Position numbers and translations under genes: made by a program. A DNA stretch of 64,000 nt, taken from contig CACWLC010000011.1 of assembly GCA_902761605.1 (NCBI GenBank), positions 1 through 64,000 on the forward strand. Direction: 5' to 3'. This document shows positions 32,462 to 43,130 of this stretch, piece after piece (position 1 is the stretch's first letter; each line of letters begins with the position of its first letter). The notes under the pieces were generated by a model. That model saw only the letters and a program-made list of their open reading frames with translations. It was not told the origin of the DNA and did no database searches. The DNA comes from an uncultured Prevotellaceae bacterium. GTDB taxonomy: Bacteria; Bacteroidota; Bacteroidia; Bacteroidales; Bacteroidaceae.

Positions 32462-34237
32462 ATGAAGAAAAAGATTCAGTTCAGTCTCGTGTATAGAGAC
32501 ATGTGGCAGAGCTCTGGTAAATTCCAGCCTCGTAAAGACCAGTTAGAGCGCATCGCTCCAGTGATTATCGACATGGGTTGTTTTGCCCGTGTGGAGACAA
32601 ACGGTGGTGCCTTCGAGCAGGTGAACCTGATGGCAGGTGAGAACCCAAACCTGGCAGTGCGTGCCTTCTGTAAGCCTTTCAACGAGGTAGGTATCAAAAC
32701 CCACATGCTCGACCGCGGACTCAATGCACTCCGTATGTATCCTGTGCCCGACGACGTGCGCGCGCTTATGTATAAGGTGAAGCATGCTCAGGGTGTGGAC
32801 ATACCACGTATCTTCTGTGGTCTTAACGACACACGTAACATCATACCAAGTATCAAGTGGGCCAAGGAGGCTGGCATGACACCTCAGGCTACACTATGTA
32901 TCACCACCAGTCCGGTTCACACTGTAGAGTACTACTCTAAGATTGCCGATGAGGTGATTGCTGCTGGTGCAGAGGAGATCTGCTTGAAGGATATGGCAGG
33001 TATCGGACAGCCCGCAATGCTGGGAGCACTCACAAAGGCTATCAAGACAAAGCACCCGGAGATTATCATCCAGTATCACGGACACTCTGGTCCCGGACTC
33101 TCTATGGCATCTATCCTCGAGGTTTGTAACAACGGTGCAGATATCATCGATACAGCCATCGAGCCATTGAGCTGGGGTAAGGTTCATCCGGACATCATCT
33201 CTGTACAGTCGATGCTGAAGAACGAGGGCTTCGAGGTGGCTGATATAAATATGAACGCATATATGCAGGCGCGTACACTCACCCAGGAGTTTATCGACGA
33301 CTGGCTCGGATACTTCATCAACCCCGCCAACAAGCACATGTCATCACTCCTTCTCGGAAGTGGTCTGCCTGGCGGTATGATGGGATCGATGATGGCTGAC
33401 CTCGGTCCTATCCAGAAGATGATCAACAAGGAGCGCGAGAAGAAGGGCGAGAGCATCCTGACAATGGACGATATGCTCGTGAAACTCTTCAACGAGGTAG
33501 AGTATGTATGGCCAAAGGTAGGTTATCCCCCACTGGTAACACCATTCTCACAGTATACCAAGAACATCGCCCTGATGAACCTCCTCACTATGGAGCAGGG
33601 CAAGGGCCGTTACGTGATGATGGACGACGCTATCTGGGGTATGATCCTCGGAAAGAGCGGAAAGGTGCCCGGAACAATTGCTCCAGAACTCATCGAACTG
33701 GCAGAGAAGCAGAAGCGCGAGTTTACTGAGGCTGACCCACATACACTTATCCCCAATGCCCTTGAAGGCTTCAAGAAGGAGATGGACGAGAATGGCTGGG
33801 ACTATGGACAGGACAACGAAGAGCTCTTCGAGTTGGCTATGCATCCTGAGCAGTACCGTCCGTTCCGTAGCGGTCAGGCCAAGAAACAGCTGCTCGCTGA
33901 CATCCAGAAGGCTAAGGACGCTAAGCTCGGTGGCGGCAAGAAGATCTCTCAGGATGAGATCGATGCTCTGAAGCACGCCAAGGCCGATGCTGTGAAGGTG
34001 CCAGTAGCAGGACAGCTGCTCTGGGGTTTCGGAGGCGAAGGCGTGATGGCACCATGCGTAGAGCCGTTCATAGGACAGAAGTATAAGGAAGGCGACACAT
34101 TCTGCTACCTGCAGACCAAGTGGGGCGAGATCATGGAGATTCCTGCTGCACTCGGAGGTAAGCTGGTGGACATCAGTGTCAAGCCCGGACAGAACGTACG
34201 TCAGAATGATACTATCGCCTGGATAGAAAGAGAATAA
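32462..34237 (+). CDS. pyruvate carboxylase subunit B / oxaloacetate decarboxylase alpha-like protein lacking the biotin lysine
   Basis: 591 residues. Carboxyltransferase TIM barrel (~1-300): metal-ligand candidates Asp13 (YRDMWQS, usual RDAHQS), Lys176 (CLKDMAG, the site normally carboxylated), His206 and His208 (YHGHSG), and TLCITTSPVHT are kept. A PycOadA-like domain follows (PPLVTPFSQY). The C-terminal biotinyl-like domain (~520-591; GGKLVDISVKPGQNV) has TKWGEIMEIPA where EAMKM should be, so the biotin Lys is Gly555. It may take carboxyl-biotin from a separate carrier (one is encoded at 55776-56237) or have lost the transfer activity. Promoter core TATTTTTG at 32417-32424. Confidence 0.85.
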   Translation: MKKKIQFSLVYRDMWQSSGKFQPRKDQLERIAPVIIDMGCFARVETNGGAFEQVNLMAGENPNLAVRAFCKPFNEVGIKTHMLDRGLNALRMYPVPDDVRALMYKVKHAQGVDIPRIFCGLNDTRNIIPSIKWAKEAGMTPQATLCITTSPVHTVEYYSKIADEVIAAGAEEICLKDMAGIGQPAMLGALTKAIKTKHPEIIIQYHGHSGPGLSMASILEVCNNGADIIDTAIEPLSWGKVHPDIISVQSMLKNEGFEVADINMNAYMQARTLTQEFIDDWLGYFINPANKHMSSLLLGSGLPGGMMGSMMADLGPIQKMINKEREKKGESILTMDDMLVKLFNEVEYVWPKVGYPPLVTPFSQYTKNIALMNLLTMEQGKGRYVMMDDAIWGMILGKSGKVPGTIAPELIELAEKQKREFTEADPHTLIPNALEGFKKEMDENGWDYGQDNEELFELAMHPEQYRPFRSGQAKKQLLADIQKAKDAKLGGGKKISQDEIDALKHAKADAVKVPVAGQLLWGFGGEGVMAPCVEPFIGQKYKEGDTFCYLQTKWGEIMEIPAALGGKLVDISVKPGQNVRQNDTIAWIERE

Positions 34238-34241
34238 CAGT

Positions 34242-34273
34242 TTTTTCTCCCCTGCTCTTGCGGGGGAGAAAAA
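34242..34273. terminator. strong hairpin between the carboxyltransferase-like and HD genes
   Basis: Arms TTTTCTCCCCTGC / GCGGGGGAGAAAA (34242-34255 and 34260-34273, loop TCTT). T-rich on the 5' side, A-rich on the 3' side. It starts 4 nt after the stop codon. As a plus-strand terminator its tail (AATTATATA) is poor, so it may act mainly as an mRNA 3'-end stabiliser. Confidence 0.6.
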
Positions 34274-34283
34274 TTATATACCT

Positions 34284-34820
34284 ATGGATTATCAGAAGAT
34301 AATAGACGAGTATTATCCTGAGGACAATAAACTCAGGGAAATACTCATGATACACAGCCGACAGGTGGCAGACCGCTGCCTGAAGATAGCAAAGGCACAT
34401 CCCGAACTGAAACTCGACGAGCAGTTTCTCGAGGAGGCAGCAATGCTTCACGACCTCGGTATCTTCGGTACTGATGCACCGGGAATAGAATGTCACGGCA
34501 CAGAACCGTATATTCGTCACGGAATCATCGGAGGAAAGATACTTAGGGAAAAAGGATGGGAGCGTCATGCACGTGTGTGTGAACGACATACCGGTACAGG
34601 ACTGTCGAAATGGGATATCGAACAGCAGCAGCTGCCACTTCCGCATGAGGATTTTATGCCTGTGGATATAGAGGAACAGGTGGTCTGTTATGCTGATAAG
34701 TTCTACTCAAAGACACATCCCGGAACAGAGCGTTCTGTAGTCGATGCAATGAGAAGTCTTGAGAAATTTGGCTGGGATGGTGTTAAAAGGTTTCAAAAAT
34801 GGGTGGATTTGTTTGAATAG
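34284..34820 (+). CDS. HD-domain phosphohydrolase (HDIG type)
   Basis: 178 residues. HD-domain metal ligands are visible: His24-Ser-Arg-Gln, the HD pair in EEAAMLHDLGIF, and the further His residues in RHGIIGGKIL and VCERHTGTG. Small soluble HD hydrolases of this type act on nucleotides or phosphoesters; the substrate is not evident. Lies between a hairpin and the promoter of the LptD-like gene. Confidence 0.85.
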   Translation: MDYQKIIDEYYPEDNKLREILMIHSRQVADRCLKIAKAHPELKLDEQFLEEAAMLHDLGIFGTDAPGIECHGTEPYIRHGIIGGKILREKGWERHARVCERHTGTGLSKWDIEQQQLPLPHEDFMPVDIEEQVVCYADKFYSKTHPGTERSVVDAMRSLEKFGWDGVKRFQKWVDLFE

Positions 34821-34842
34821 TCACTCTTTTTTCGTACCTTTG
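34812..34842 (+). promoter_or_regulatory. promoter of the LptD-like gene, overlapping its start
   Basis: TTTG 34812-34815, 19-bp spacer, TACCTTTG 34835-34842. The GTG start codon at 34848 is only 5 nt downstream, so the transcript would be leaderless or nearly so. The -33 element lies inside the 3' end of the HD gene. Confidence 0.75.
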
Positions 34843-34847
34843 CACCC

Positions 34848-37800
34848 GTGAAACAGAAATCTGTCATTATAGTGATGCTTTGCGCCTTCATTCTTATGAT
34901 GGCGTGCACCCCTGGTGGACTGCGTCGGGAGAAATCTCTCGAGGCGGCTGCCAAGGATGCAGCAAGCGTGTCGCTGCCCAAGATAAATGTACCGGATATA
35001 AAGGTAAAGGCTAACACCGACTCATTGACTCTGCCCGCACTTATCGACAGCATAGGTGCAAAACAGGTCGTTGATGAGATAAAAGAGACCTTAGACGTTG
35101 CGCCTGCCGATACAGTAGTAACATCTGCGAAACAGAAAACACCTGCTGATACCACGTCGATTCCCGAGGGAGCCACTTCGGCTATCAAGATGAAGCGTGA
35201 TACCACTCAGATGGACTCTCTCGAGCTGGCTATATATAAGCACAACAAGGCCGTTGACGACTCGCTCGCACTCGACAGCATCAACAAAAAACGAAAGAAC
35301 GGTATCGATGCCCCTGTGGAGTATTCGGCTGATGACTCGCTGACATACGATGCCGTAAGTGCTACGGCTCATCTGTTTGGTAATTCGAAGGTGAAGTACA
35401 CCAATATGGATCTTGCCAGTGAGAAGATATATATGAGTCTCGACAGCAACCTCGTACATGCATCAGGAAAACTCGACTCTACCACAAATAAGATGGTAGG
35501 TACGCCTGTGTTCAAGATGGGTAGCGATGAGTATCAGCAACAGGAGATGTCGTTCAACTTCAAGACGAAGAAGGGTTTTATCACTGATGTGTATACCAAG
35601 CAGGAAGACGGATACCTGACCAGTGAGAAATCCAAGCGAGGTGGCAATGGAGAGATGTTTCTTGAGCACGGACGCTATACTACCTGTGACGACCCGCATC
35701 CCGACTTCTATATAGCTATGTCGAGGGCAAAGGTACGTCCGGGAAAAGACGTGGTGTTCGGACCTGCCTACCTCGTGGTGGCCGATGTGCCGTTGCCACT
35801 GGCTATACCTTACGGATTCTTCCCGTTTACAAAGAGCTATAGCAGCGGATTTATCATGCCTACCTATGGTGACGAGATGTCGAAGGGATTCTATCTGCGC
35901 GACGGAGGATATTATTTCGCCATCAGCGATAAGATGGACCTGAAGCTGCTCGGAGAGATCTACACCAAGGGAAGCTGGGGTCTTAAGGCTACCTCCAACT
36001 ATAAGAAACGATACAAATATAACGGTACATTCTTTGTCAGCTATCTAAGTTCAGTGAACGGTGAGAAAAATACGCGTGACTACTCGAAGACCACTGAGTT
36101 TAAGGTACAGTGGAGCCATAAGCAGGACTCAAAGGCTAACCCTTTCTCTAACTTCGGTGCCAGTGTGAACTTTGCAACATCAGGTTTCGAGAGCAACAAC
36201 CTCGCATCGATGTATAATCCTCAGGCAAGAACTCAGTCGCAGCGTACTTCATCAATAAACTACAATACAGGATTCTCAAGTCTTGGAATGACTATCACCT
36301 CGACGATGAACCTGAACCAGAACATGAACGATACCACGATTACCATGCTCTTCCCTGATGTGAATATCAACGTAAACCGTTTCTATCCCTTCAAGCGTAA
36401 GAAGATGGCAGGTAAGGAGCGCTGGTATGAGAAGATCAATTTAAGCTATACCGGACACTTCTCTAACACCCTCACTGCCAAGGAGAGCGAGTTTCTGAAG
36501 AAAAAGCTTAATAAGGACTGGAAAAACGGCATGACGCACACTATACCTATTAAGGGAGAGTTCTCTGTTTTCGACGTGCTTAACTTGAATACCAGTTTTA
36601 CTTTAAATGACCGTACCACATTAGTAAAGCAGGAGAAATCATGGGATCAGGTGAACCAGAAGGAAATCACTGATACCATCAGCGGATTCTATAATGTATA
36701 TAACTGGGATCTGTCTCTGGGTCTGAGCACTACATTATATGGTATGTTTATCCCCAGCAGGAAGATCTTCGGTGATAAGATTCAGGCGATACGTCACGTG
36801 CTGAAGCCAACAGTATCCTTCTCATATCACCCAGACTTCGGAGCAGAGAGATACGGATATTACAAGACTTACGATAAGATAGACAAGGACGGCAAGGTTA
36901 CCCAGGTGGAGTATCAGCCGTATTCATTAGGATATACCACTTCTGTGGGAAAGGGAAAGTCGGGGTCGATAAGCGTCTCGATAGACAATAATGTAGAGAT
37001 GAAGATAAAGGATAAGAACGACTCTATCAAGAAAGTCAGTCTGATAGATAATCTCGGACTATCGATGTCGTATAACTTTGCTACCAATGTCCAGCCGCTG
37101 AGTCCGCTCACGATGAATATCCGTCTGAAGCTCTCTAAGAGCTATACCTTCAGTACCACAGCAGTATTCAAGTCGTATGTCTATGAACTCGACGATAATG
37201 GTAATCCGAGAGAGAGTAATACCGTAACATACTGGGAGAAAGGACAGTGGGGTAGGTTCCAGGGTATCTCACAACAACTGCACTATAAGCTCGACAATAA
37301 GAAGATAGGTGATTTCTTCAAGCGCCTTCGTGGAGAGAAAGTCGATAAGAAAGACGACAAGAACAAAAACGGTAATGAAGAAGACGATGAAGGAATAGAC
37401 ACCGATATTGAGAGTAATATCGACAAGGATATGGTCAGAAGCAGAAAAGGCGGCAATAATCAGACGAAGTCGAAGGCAGAGACTGATGAAGACGGATATA
37501 TGGCCTTCAAGCTGCCTTGGTCGCTGGACTTCAGCTATGGTGTGAACATGACTGAGGGTAACACTGACTTCAATTATGACAAGATGCGCTATCCATATAA
37601 GTTTACTCATACATTCAACGTAAGAGGAAACCTTCAGATCAGTGACGGATGGAACATCGATTTTTCCAGCGGTTACGACTTCGAGAATCATAAGATATCT
37701 ATGACAACGGCCGGACTCTCACGCGACCTGCACTGTTTCAATATGTCATGTAGAGTTACGCTTGCACCATATACAAGCTATGACTTCTCATTCCGTTGTA

Positions 37801-37874
37801 ACGCAGCAACACTGACTGATGCGCTTAAATATGATAAGCGCAGCAGCTATTCGAATGCTGTACAGTGGTATTAA
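34848..37874 (+). CDS. LptD-like LPS/outer-membrane assembly protein (OstA-like)
   Basis: 1008 residues from GTG 34848. N-terminal lipoprotein-like signal (VKQKSVIIVMLCAFILMMAC); an ATG at codon 10 is an alternative start that would lose the basic N-region. An OstA/LptA-like beta-jellyroll at ~165-260 (VEYSADDSLTYDAVSATAHLFGNSKVKY) precedes a long LptD barrel domain (~270-1008; YGFFPFTKSYSSGFIMPTYGDE). It inserts LPS or related lipids into the outer leaflet. A ~50-residue Lys/Asp/Glu-rich insert (KVDKKDDKNKNGNEEDDEG, ~830-880) likely forms an exposed loop. Its stop overlaps the convergent antiporter stop. Confidence 0.9.
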   Translation: MKQKSVIIVMLCAFILMMACTPGGLRREKSLEAAAKDAASVSLPKINVPDIKVKANTDSLTLPALIDSIGAKQVVDEIKETLDVAPADTVVTSAKQKTPADTTSIPEGATSAIKMKRDTTQMDSLELAIYKHNKAVDDSLALDSINKKRKNGIDAPVEYSADDSLTYDAVSATAHLFGNSKVKYTNMDLASEKIYMSLDSNLVHASGKLDSTTNKMVGTPVFKMGSDEYQQQEMSFNFKTKKGFITDVYTKQEDGYLTSEKSKRGGNGEMFLEHGRYTTCDDPHPDFYIAMSRAKVRPGKDVVFGPAYLVVADVPLPLAIPYGFFPFTKSYSSGFIMPTYGDEMSKGFYLRDGGYYFAISDKMDLKLLGEIYTKGSWGLKATSNYKKRYKYNGTFFVSYLSSVNGEKNTRDYSKTTEFKVQWSHKQDSKANPFSNFGASVNFATSGFESNNLASMYNPQARTQSQRTSSINYNTGFSSLGMTITSTMNLNQNMNDTTITMLFPDVNINVNRFYPFKRKKMAGKERWYEKINLSYTGHFSNTLTAKESEFLKKKLNKDWKNGMTHTIPIKGEFSVFDVLNLNTSFTLNDRTTLVKQEKSWDQVNQKEITDTISGFYNVYNWDLSLGLSTTLYGMFIPSRKIFGDKIQAIRHVLKPTVSFSYHPDFGAERYGYYKTYDKIDKDGKVTQVEYQPYSLGYTTSVGKGKSGSISVSIDNNVEMKIKDKNDSIKKVSLIDNLGLSMSYNFATNVQPLSPLTMNIRLKLSKSYTFSTTAVFKSYVYELDDNGNPRESNTVTYWEKGQWGRFQGISQQLHYKLDNKKIGDFFKRLRGEKVDKKDDKNKNGNEEDDEGIDTDIESNIDKDMVRSRKGGNNQTKSKAETDEDGYMAFKLPWSLDFSYGVNMTEGNTDFNYDKMRYPYKFTHTFNVRGNLQISDGWNIDFSSGYDFENHKISMTTAGLSRDLHCFNMSCRVTLAPYTSYDFSFRCNAATLTDALKYDKRSSYSNAVQWY

Positions 37875-40144
37875 GATTCCTCTTTTCCTGTATTAAGAAG
37901 ACTGTTGAGTGACTCCTGCTCGCCAACAACCCAGATGATGTCGCCCTCCTGGAACTTACGGTTGGGCTTGTAGGCTGAAAGACTCTCCTTTCCTTCCTCA
38001 AGGCCAACAATCATACAACTGTAGAGATCGCGGATCTTACTCTCTATCAGAGTCTTTCCGATGAATGGGCTGTTACTGCCGATAATCATCTGCTGAAGCT
38101 TCATCTCACGCTTCTCAAGGTCGGGGTCTTCACCCACGATACTGTTCTCCAGAGCATCGCGGAAAGCAGCAAACTGTTCGTCGCTTCCAATCACCTGTAG
38201 CACATCTCCCGGGAAAATGATATAATCACCGTCAGGGATGTTCAGTCGCCAGCCGCCACGAAGGATACTGCTTACGTGAACTCCGTATTTCTGACCAAGA
38301 TTAAGCTGTTTCAGAGTCTGACCCATCCATCCGGAGTTATTGGGGATATCAAATTCTGCAATGTGGATATCACGGTCCAAAAGCTTACCCTCATAGAGAG
38401 GACGTTTCTTGCCCAAGACCTGAGCCTCGATATCGCGGCTACGGAGATTGAGGATAAACAGACGTTCAAGAGATATGCTGCGCTTCTTTATCCAGCGTGA
38501 GAAGATGATAAACGCCAGAGCCAGAGCACCGATGGTGATCATCAGAGCATTGGTGAAGCGGCTGAGATAGTTGCAGATGTAGAAGATAAAGCTCAATGCG
38601 ATAAGGGCGCGTACCAGGATGGTTACCATCAATGGCAGACGGTTGCGGTTGCTCTCTGCCCACAAAGCCTTCCACTCCTCACTGCGGTTCTTTTTCATCA
38701 CCATAGCCCTGAGGAACGGAGATATGAAAAGCACTGTGAGAATACCTGTGATGGCATTAGCGTACCAGTGGAGCTCCCATCCGGGCAGAATCTTACGTAT
38801 GAATGGCAGCACGAAGGTAAACATCACAGCAATCGTTGCTGACGTAAGGATGGAATAAACGAAGACGTTCATCGCCATCTGAGTGAGAAGACTCTTCCAT
38901 AGGCTGCTCTTCTGTGAACTCGGCTGGTTCATCATCAGCTTGTTCATAGAGTGTATCAGCTTCGAGGGCAGATATTTTTCCAGATTGTTATAAGCCGGCG
39001 TGGAGAACCGTATCATGTAAGGTGTGAGAAACGTGGTTATGACTGATACGGCCACCACTACCGGATATAGGAAATTGCCTATCACCCCTAGTGACAGACC
39101 AAGAGATGCGATGATAAACGAGAACTCACCAATCTGCGCCATCGAGAATCCGCATCGCATAGCCGATTTCAGCGACTCTCCTCCGAGCATGAAGGAGAAG
39201 GAACCGAAAATGGCCTGTCCTATGAGGATTGTCATCACTAAGGCGAAGATAGGAAGAGCATATTCTATAAGAATCTTCGGGTCAACAAGCATACCCACAG
39301 ACACGAAGAAAATTGCTCCGAAGAGATTCTTTACAGGCTCTACAAGCTTGATGATTTTCTCTGCCTCGATGGTCTCTGCCAGGATGCTACCCATGATGAA
39401 AGCTCCGAAGGCAGAGGAGAATCCAACCTTTGTGGAGAATACAGCCATCGCGCAACAAAGACCAAGAGAAACTATCAGTAGCACCTCGTTGTTGATGAGA
39501 TATCTCACTTTGCGAAGGAAGATTGGAACGGCAAAGATACCTACTACCAGCCATAGTACGAGGAAGAACACAATCTTCATCACACTGCCCAACATCTCTC
39601 CGCCACCAAGCTGTTCTCCGCTGGCGATGGCACTTAGCAGCACCATCATCACGATGGCAAGGATATCCTCGAGGATGAGCACACTCATCACACGACCAGC
39701 AAACTGCTGTTGGCGGAGTCCTAAATCGTCGAATGCCTTATAGATAATGGTTGTCGATGACATTGCGAGCATTCCTCCAAGGAAGATACAGTCCATCTTG
39801 CTCCATCCGAAGAGATGGCCCACGATGACACCAAGCATCGACATAAAGAAAATGGTAGAGCATGTTGTGATAATGGGCGATGCTCCCATCTTCAGGATCT
39901 TCTTGAAAGAGAAATCAAGTCCTAACGAGAACAGCAGAAACATCACTCCAAGGTCAGACCACAGGTGGATATTCTCTGAATCGACCACCGATGCCGTATA
40001 TGGCATGTTAGGACTGACAAGGAAACCTGCCATCACATAACCAAGAACCAGCGGTTGCTTGAGTCGTTTGAAAACGATGGTGACAACACCGGCTACCATA
40101 AGGATAAGTGCCAGGTCTCGGATAAGGGCAGGTATCTCTTCCAT
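37871..40144 (-). CDS. CPA2/Kef-type cation:proton antiporter with C-terminal TrkA-C domains
   Basis: 757 residues. About twelve TM helices over residues 1-400 with the family motif GLDFSFKKILKMG, AMSSTTIIYKAFDDLG and GFSSAFGAFIMGSILAET. Further TM segments follow (~420-560), and then two TrkA-C/RCK-C-like domains (~585-660 YGVHVSSILRGGWRLNIPDGDYIIFPGDVLQVIG, and ~685-745 FQEGDIIWVVGE). A potassium or sodium/proton antiporter controlled by ligand binding to the RCK-C part. 8 nt after pepT; converges with the LptD-like gene with overlapping stop codons. Confidence 0.93.
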   Translation of the reverse strand: MEEIPALIRDLALILMVAGVVTIVFKRLKQPLVLGYVMAGFLVSPNMPYTASVVDSENIHLWSDLGVMFLLFSLGLDFSFKKILKMGASPIITTCSTIFFMSMLGVIVGHLFGWSKMDCIFLGGMLAMSSTTIIYKAFDDLGLRQQQFAGRVMSVLILEDILAIVMMVLLSAIASGEQLGGGEMLGSVMKIVFFLVLWLVVGIFAVPIFLRKVRYLINNEVLLIVSLGLCCAMAVFSTKVGFSSAFGAFIMGSILAETIEAEKIIKLVEPVKNLFGAIFFVSVGMLVDPKILIEYALPIFALVMTILIGQAIFGSFSFMLGGESLKSAMRCGFSMAQIGEFSFIIASLGLSLGVIGNFLYPVVVAVSVITTFLTPYMIRFSTPAYNNLEKYLPSKLIHSMNKLMMNQPSSQKSSLWKSLLTQMAMNVFVYSILTSATIAVMFTFVLPFIRKILPGWELHWYANAITGILTVLFISPFLRAMVMKKNRSEEWKALWAESNRNRLPLMVTILVRALIALSFIFYICNYLSRFTNALMITIGALALAFIIFSRWIKKRSISLERLFILNLRSRDIEAQVLGKKRPLYEGKLLDRDIHIAEFDIPNNSGWMGQTLKQLNLGQKYGVHVSSILRGGWRLNIPDGDYIIFPGDVLQVIGSDEQFAAFRDALENSIVGEDPDLEKREMKLQQMIIGSNSPFIGKTLIESKIRDLYSCMIVGLEEGKESLSAYKPNRKFQEGDIIWVVGEQESLNSLLNTGKEES

Positions 40145-40152
40145 ATCTCTTA

Positions 40153-41376
40153 TTATCTGTTGAAGTCAGCCACGATAGAGCAGATCTTAACAATCACCTC
40201 CATAGCCTTTTGCATTGACTGTATAGAAACAAACTCGTATGGCCCGTGGAAGTTCACTCCACCAGCAAAGATGTTAGGGCAGGGGAGACCCTTGAACGAC
40301 AGCTGTGCACCATCGGTACCTCCTCGGATGGGTTTAACCTTTGGTGCTACACCACAGGCCTGCATGGCATGAAGGACTACGTCGATGACGTGCATCTGAG
40401 GGTCGATCTTCTCCTTCATGTTGTAATATTGGTCTCTCAGCTCACAGACGACTGTACCTTCACCGTATTTGTCGTTCATCATATCTGTACATCGCTTGAT
40501 GAATCGCTTGCGGTCTTCGAAAGTGTCTCTGTCGTGATCGCGTATGATATAGCTCATCCTGGCTTCCTCGATATTCGACTGGATGCCAAGAAGATGATAG
40601 AATCCCTGATAGCCTTCAGTGGTCTCTGGAGTCTCGTCGGCAGGGAGCATCTGTGCAAACTCTGCTGCGAGAGCATTGGCATTGACCATCTTTCCCTTGG
40701 CATAGCCGGGATGCACGCTTACACCTTTTATTATTATCTTGGCTGAGGCTGCATTGAAGTTCTCGAACTCCAGTTCTCCGATATCACCGCCATCCATCGT
40801 GTAGGCCCATTCGCAACCGAACTTCTCTACATCGAAGTGATGAGCGCCCATACCTATCTCCTCATCGGGATTGAAAGCTATGCGGATATCTCCATGACGT
40901 ATCTCCTTATGGTCTCGAAGATAGCACATCGCCTGTACTATCTCTGCTATACCGGCCTTGTCGTCGGCTCCAAGAAGGGTGTGGCCATCGGTAACGATAA
41001 GATCCTCACCGACATGGTGCATCAGCTCAGGAAATTTCTTAGGACTGGAGATGATACCTTCCGAGAGGAGTATCTCGCCTCCGTTGTAATTGTTCACAAT
41101 CTGAGGCTTGATATCAGCTCCACTACAGTCAGGACTGGTGTCATAATGAGATATGAAACCGATGGTGGGCACTTCCTCCTTGATGTTTGAAGGAAGAGTG
41201 GCGTAGATATATCCTTTGTCATCGAGTTCCACATCGTGGAGACCTTCACTTTCGAGTTCTGTCTTCAGATACTCGGCGAAGATCATCTGCTTCGGAGTAC
41301 TTGGCACACTGGTGCTGTCTTCCGACGACTGTGTGTCGAATTTCGTATAGTTTAAAAACCTCTCGGTTAAATCCAT
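40153..41376 (-). CDS. pepT: peptidase T (tripeptide aminopeptidase)
   Basis: 407 residues, usual PepT length. M20 metallopeptidase motifs: [10 protein letters not shown] (first metal ligand His), [13 protein letters not shown] (bridging Asp), [14 protein letters not shown] (catalytic Glu pair) and [29 protein letters not shown] near the C-terminus. Cleaves the N-terminal residue of tripeptides in the cytoplasm. Probably cotranscribed with the downstream antiporter; the ligase gene lies 21 nt upstream. Confidence 0.96.
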   Translation of the reverse strand: MDLTERFLNYTKFDTQSSEDSTSVPSTPKQMIFAEYLKTELESEGLHDVELDDKGYIYATLPSNIKEEVPTIGFISHYDTSPDCSGADIKPQIVNNYNGGEILLSEGIISSPKKFPELMHHVGEDLIVTDGHTLLGADDKAGIAEIVQAMCYLRDHKEIRHGDIRIAFNPDEEIGMGAHHFDVEKFGCEWAYTMDGGDIGELEFENFNAASAKIIIKGVSVHPGYAKGKMVNANALAAEFAQMLPADETPETTEGYQGFYHLLGIQSNIEEARMSYIIRDHDRDTFEDRKRFIKRCTDMMNDKYGEGTVVCELRDQYYNMKEKIDPQMHVIDVVLHAMQACGVAPKVKPIRGGTDGAQLSFKGLPCPNIFAGGVNFHGPYEFVSIQSMQKAMEVIVKICSIVADFNR

Positions 41377-41397
41377 TTCCTTAATTCCTTAAATCAA

Positions 41398-43125
41398 TTA
41401 AACCACCTCAATGCCTAGCTCCTCACAAAGCTTCAGACTCATCTCCTTGAGCTTGAACTTCTGAATCTTTCCAGAGCCTGTAAGTGGGAATTCCTTAATA
41501 AAGAACACGTATTTTGGAATCTTGTATCTTGCAATTTTTCCACGACAGAACTCCTGAACGTCTTCTGGCTCCATCTTTACGCCTTCTTCGAGGATGATGA
41601 AGGCACCTACGGCTTCACCATATTTCTTAGAAGGAACAGCAGCCACCTGAACGTCGCGGATTCCGGGCATGTGATAGAGATACTCTTCTATCTCGCGAGG
41701 ATAGATATTCTCTCCACCTCGGATAATCATATCCTTGATACGGCCTGTGATCTTATAGAATCCCTGCTCGTCCTTTACACCAAGGTCTCCTGAGTGCAGA
41801 TAACCGTTCTTGTCGATTACCTCTGCCGTTGCCTCCGGGTTCTTATAGTAACCCTTCATCACGTTGAAGCCCTTACAGCACATCTCACCCTGAACACCAA
41901 CAGGACATTCCTCGCCAGTCTCTGGGTCAAGTACTTTCACATCGACAAAAGGATAGTCGCGACCTACTGTGGTACAACGCTGCTCGAATGTATCGTTAAG
42001 ACAGGTCTGAGTCATGCCAGGCGAAGACTCTGTGAGTCCGTAAACGCTGGTGATAGTCATGTACATCTTCTCTGATACCTGCTTCATCAACTCCACAGGA
42101 CAGAGTGAGCCAGCCATGATACCTGTGCGCAGACAACTCACGTCGAACATCGAGAACATCGGGTGGTTCAGCTCTGCGATAAACATCGTGGGCACGCCAT
42201 AGAGAGCAGTGCAACGCTCCTTATGTACTGATGCCAGCACTACCAATGGGTCGAACTTCTCTACCATCACCTCGGTACATCCGTGGGTAAGACAGTTCAT
42301 CGTGGCAAGTACTACACCAAAACAGTGGAACAGAGGCACGCATACACAGAGCTTGTCATCCTGTGTAAAGCCCATGTTCTCGCCAGTGAAGTATCCGTCG
42401 TTGGCGATGTTGAAGTGTGTCAGCATCACTCCCTTGGGGAATCCCGTAGTACCACTGGTGTACTGCATGTTTACAGTATCGTGGCAGCTTACGTTCTTCT
42501 TCATCTCGTCAAGAACCTCGTCCTCGATGTTCTGACCCAGGAGCAACAGCTCGGCAGTATTAAACATACCGCGATACTTCTCCATACCGATATATACTAC
42601 GTTCTTCAGGTATGGGAAACGCTCTGAGTTGAGATGGCCTCGCTCGCAGGTCTTCAGCTCTGGGAGCATCGTATAGGTCATGTCAACATAGTTACAGTCC
42701 CATGTACCGTCTGTGATACAGAGGGTATGCATATCTGAGTCCTTGCACAGATACTCGAGCTCATTCTGTTTGTAGTTGGTGTTTACTGTTACCAGCACGG
42801 CACCGATCTTTGCTGTGGCATAGAGGAATGTGAGCCAGTCGGGAACATTCGTTGCCCATATTCCTACGTTAGAGCCTTTCTTCACTCCGATGGATATCAG
42901 ACCTTTGGCCAGATTATCTACACGCTCATTGAATTTAGACCATGTAAAACGGAGATCGCGATCGCTATATACGATATACTCCTTGTCGGGAGTGGTCTCA
43001 GCCCAATACTCCAGCCACTGGCCAAGTGTACGCTCAGAGAGAGTATAGCCGGCACTTCCTGTCTCAGCAGGATATGTTCTGTCTGGCAGTGGTCTTCCTG
43101 CCATATCTAATTTCACGTTACTCAT
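41398..43125 (-). CDS. AMP-dependent acyl-CoA synthetase/ligase
   Basis: 575 residues. ANL motifs: P-loop [11 protein letters not shown] (~200), [54 protein letters not shown] and the catalytic C-terminal Lys in [13 protein letters not shown]. Activates a fatty or aromatic acid to its CoA thioester; sequence fits medium/long-chain acyl-CoA synthetases rather than 4-coumarate ligases, but substrate is not certain. Follows the XRE-cupin regulator by 5 nt, a pairing that is frequent in this group and suggests that the regulator senses the same metabolite. Confidence 0.92.
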   Translation of the reverse strand: MSNVKLDMAGRPLPDRTYPAETGSAGYTLSERTLGQWLEYWAETTPDKEYIVYSDRDLRFTWSKFNERVDNLAKGLISIGVKKGSNVGIWATNVPDWLTFLYATAKIGAVLVTVNTNYKQNELEYLCKDSDMHTLCITDGTWDCNYVDMTYTMLPELKTCERGHLNSERFPYLKNVVYIGMEKYRGMFNTAELLLLGQNIEDEVLDEMKKNVSCHDTVNMQYTSGTTGFPKGVMLTHFNIANDGYFTGENMGFTQDDKLCVCVPLFHCFGVVLATMNCLTHGCTEVMVEKFDPLVVLASVHKERCTALYGVPTMFIAELNHPMFSMFDVSCLRTGIMAGSLCPVELMKQVSEKMYMTITSVYGLTESSPGMTQTCLNDTFEQRCTTVGRDYPFVDVKVLDPETGEECPVGVQGEMCCKGFNVMKGYYKNPEATAEVIDKNGYLHSGDLGVKDEQGFYKITGRIKDMIIRGGENIYPREIEEYLYHMPGIRDVQVAAVPSKKYGEAVGAFIILEEGVKMEPEDVQEFCRGKIARYKIPKYVFFIKEFPLTGSGKIQKFKLKEMSLKLCEELGIEVV

Positions 43126-43130
43126 TGTTG

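Noticed and set aside
34242..34273. Riboswitch before the HD-domain gene
   Set aside because: Only a simple hairpin directly after the previous stop; no conserved aptamer structure seen.
39024..39743. 239-codon open frame on the plus strand
   Set aside because: Antisense to the Kef-type antiporter; Ile/Thr/Pro-rich mirror of its membrane helices, no start signals.
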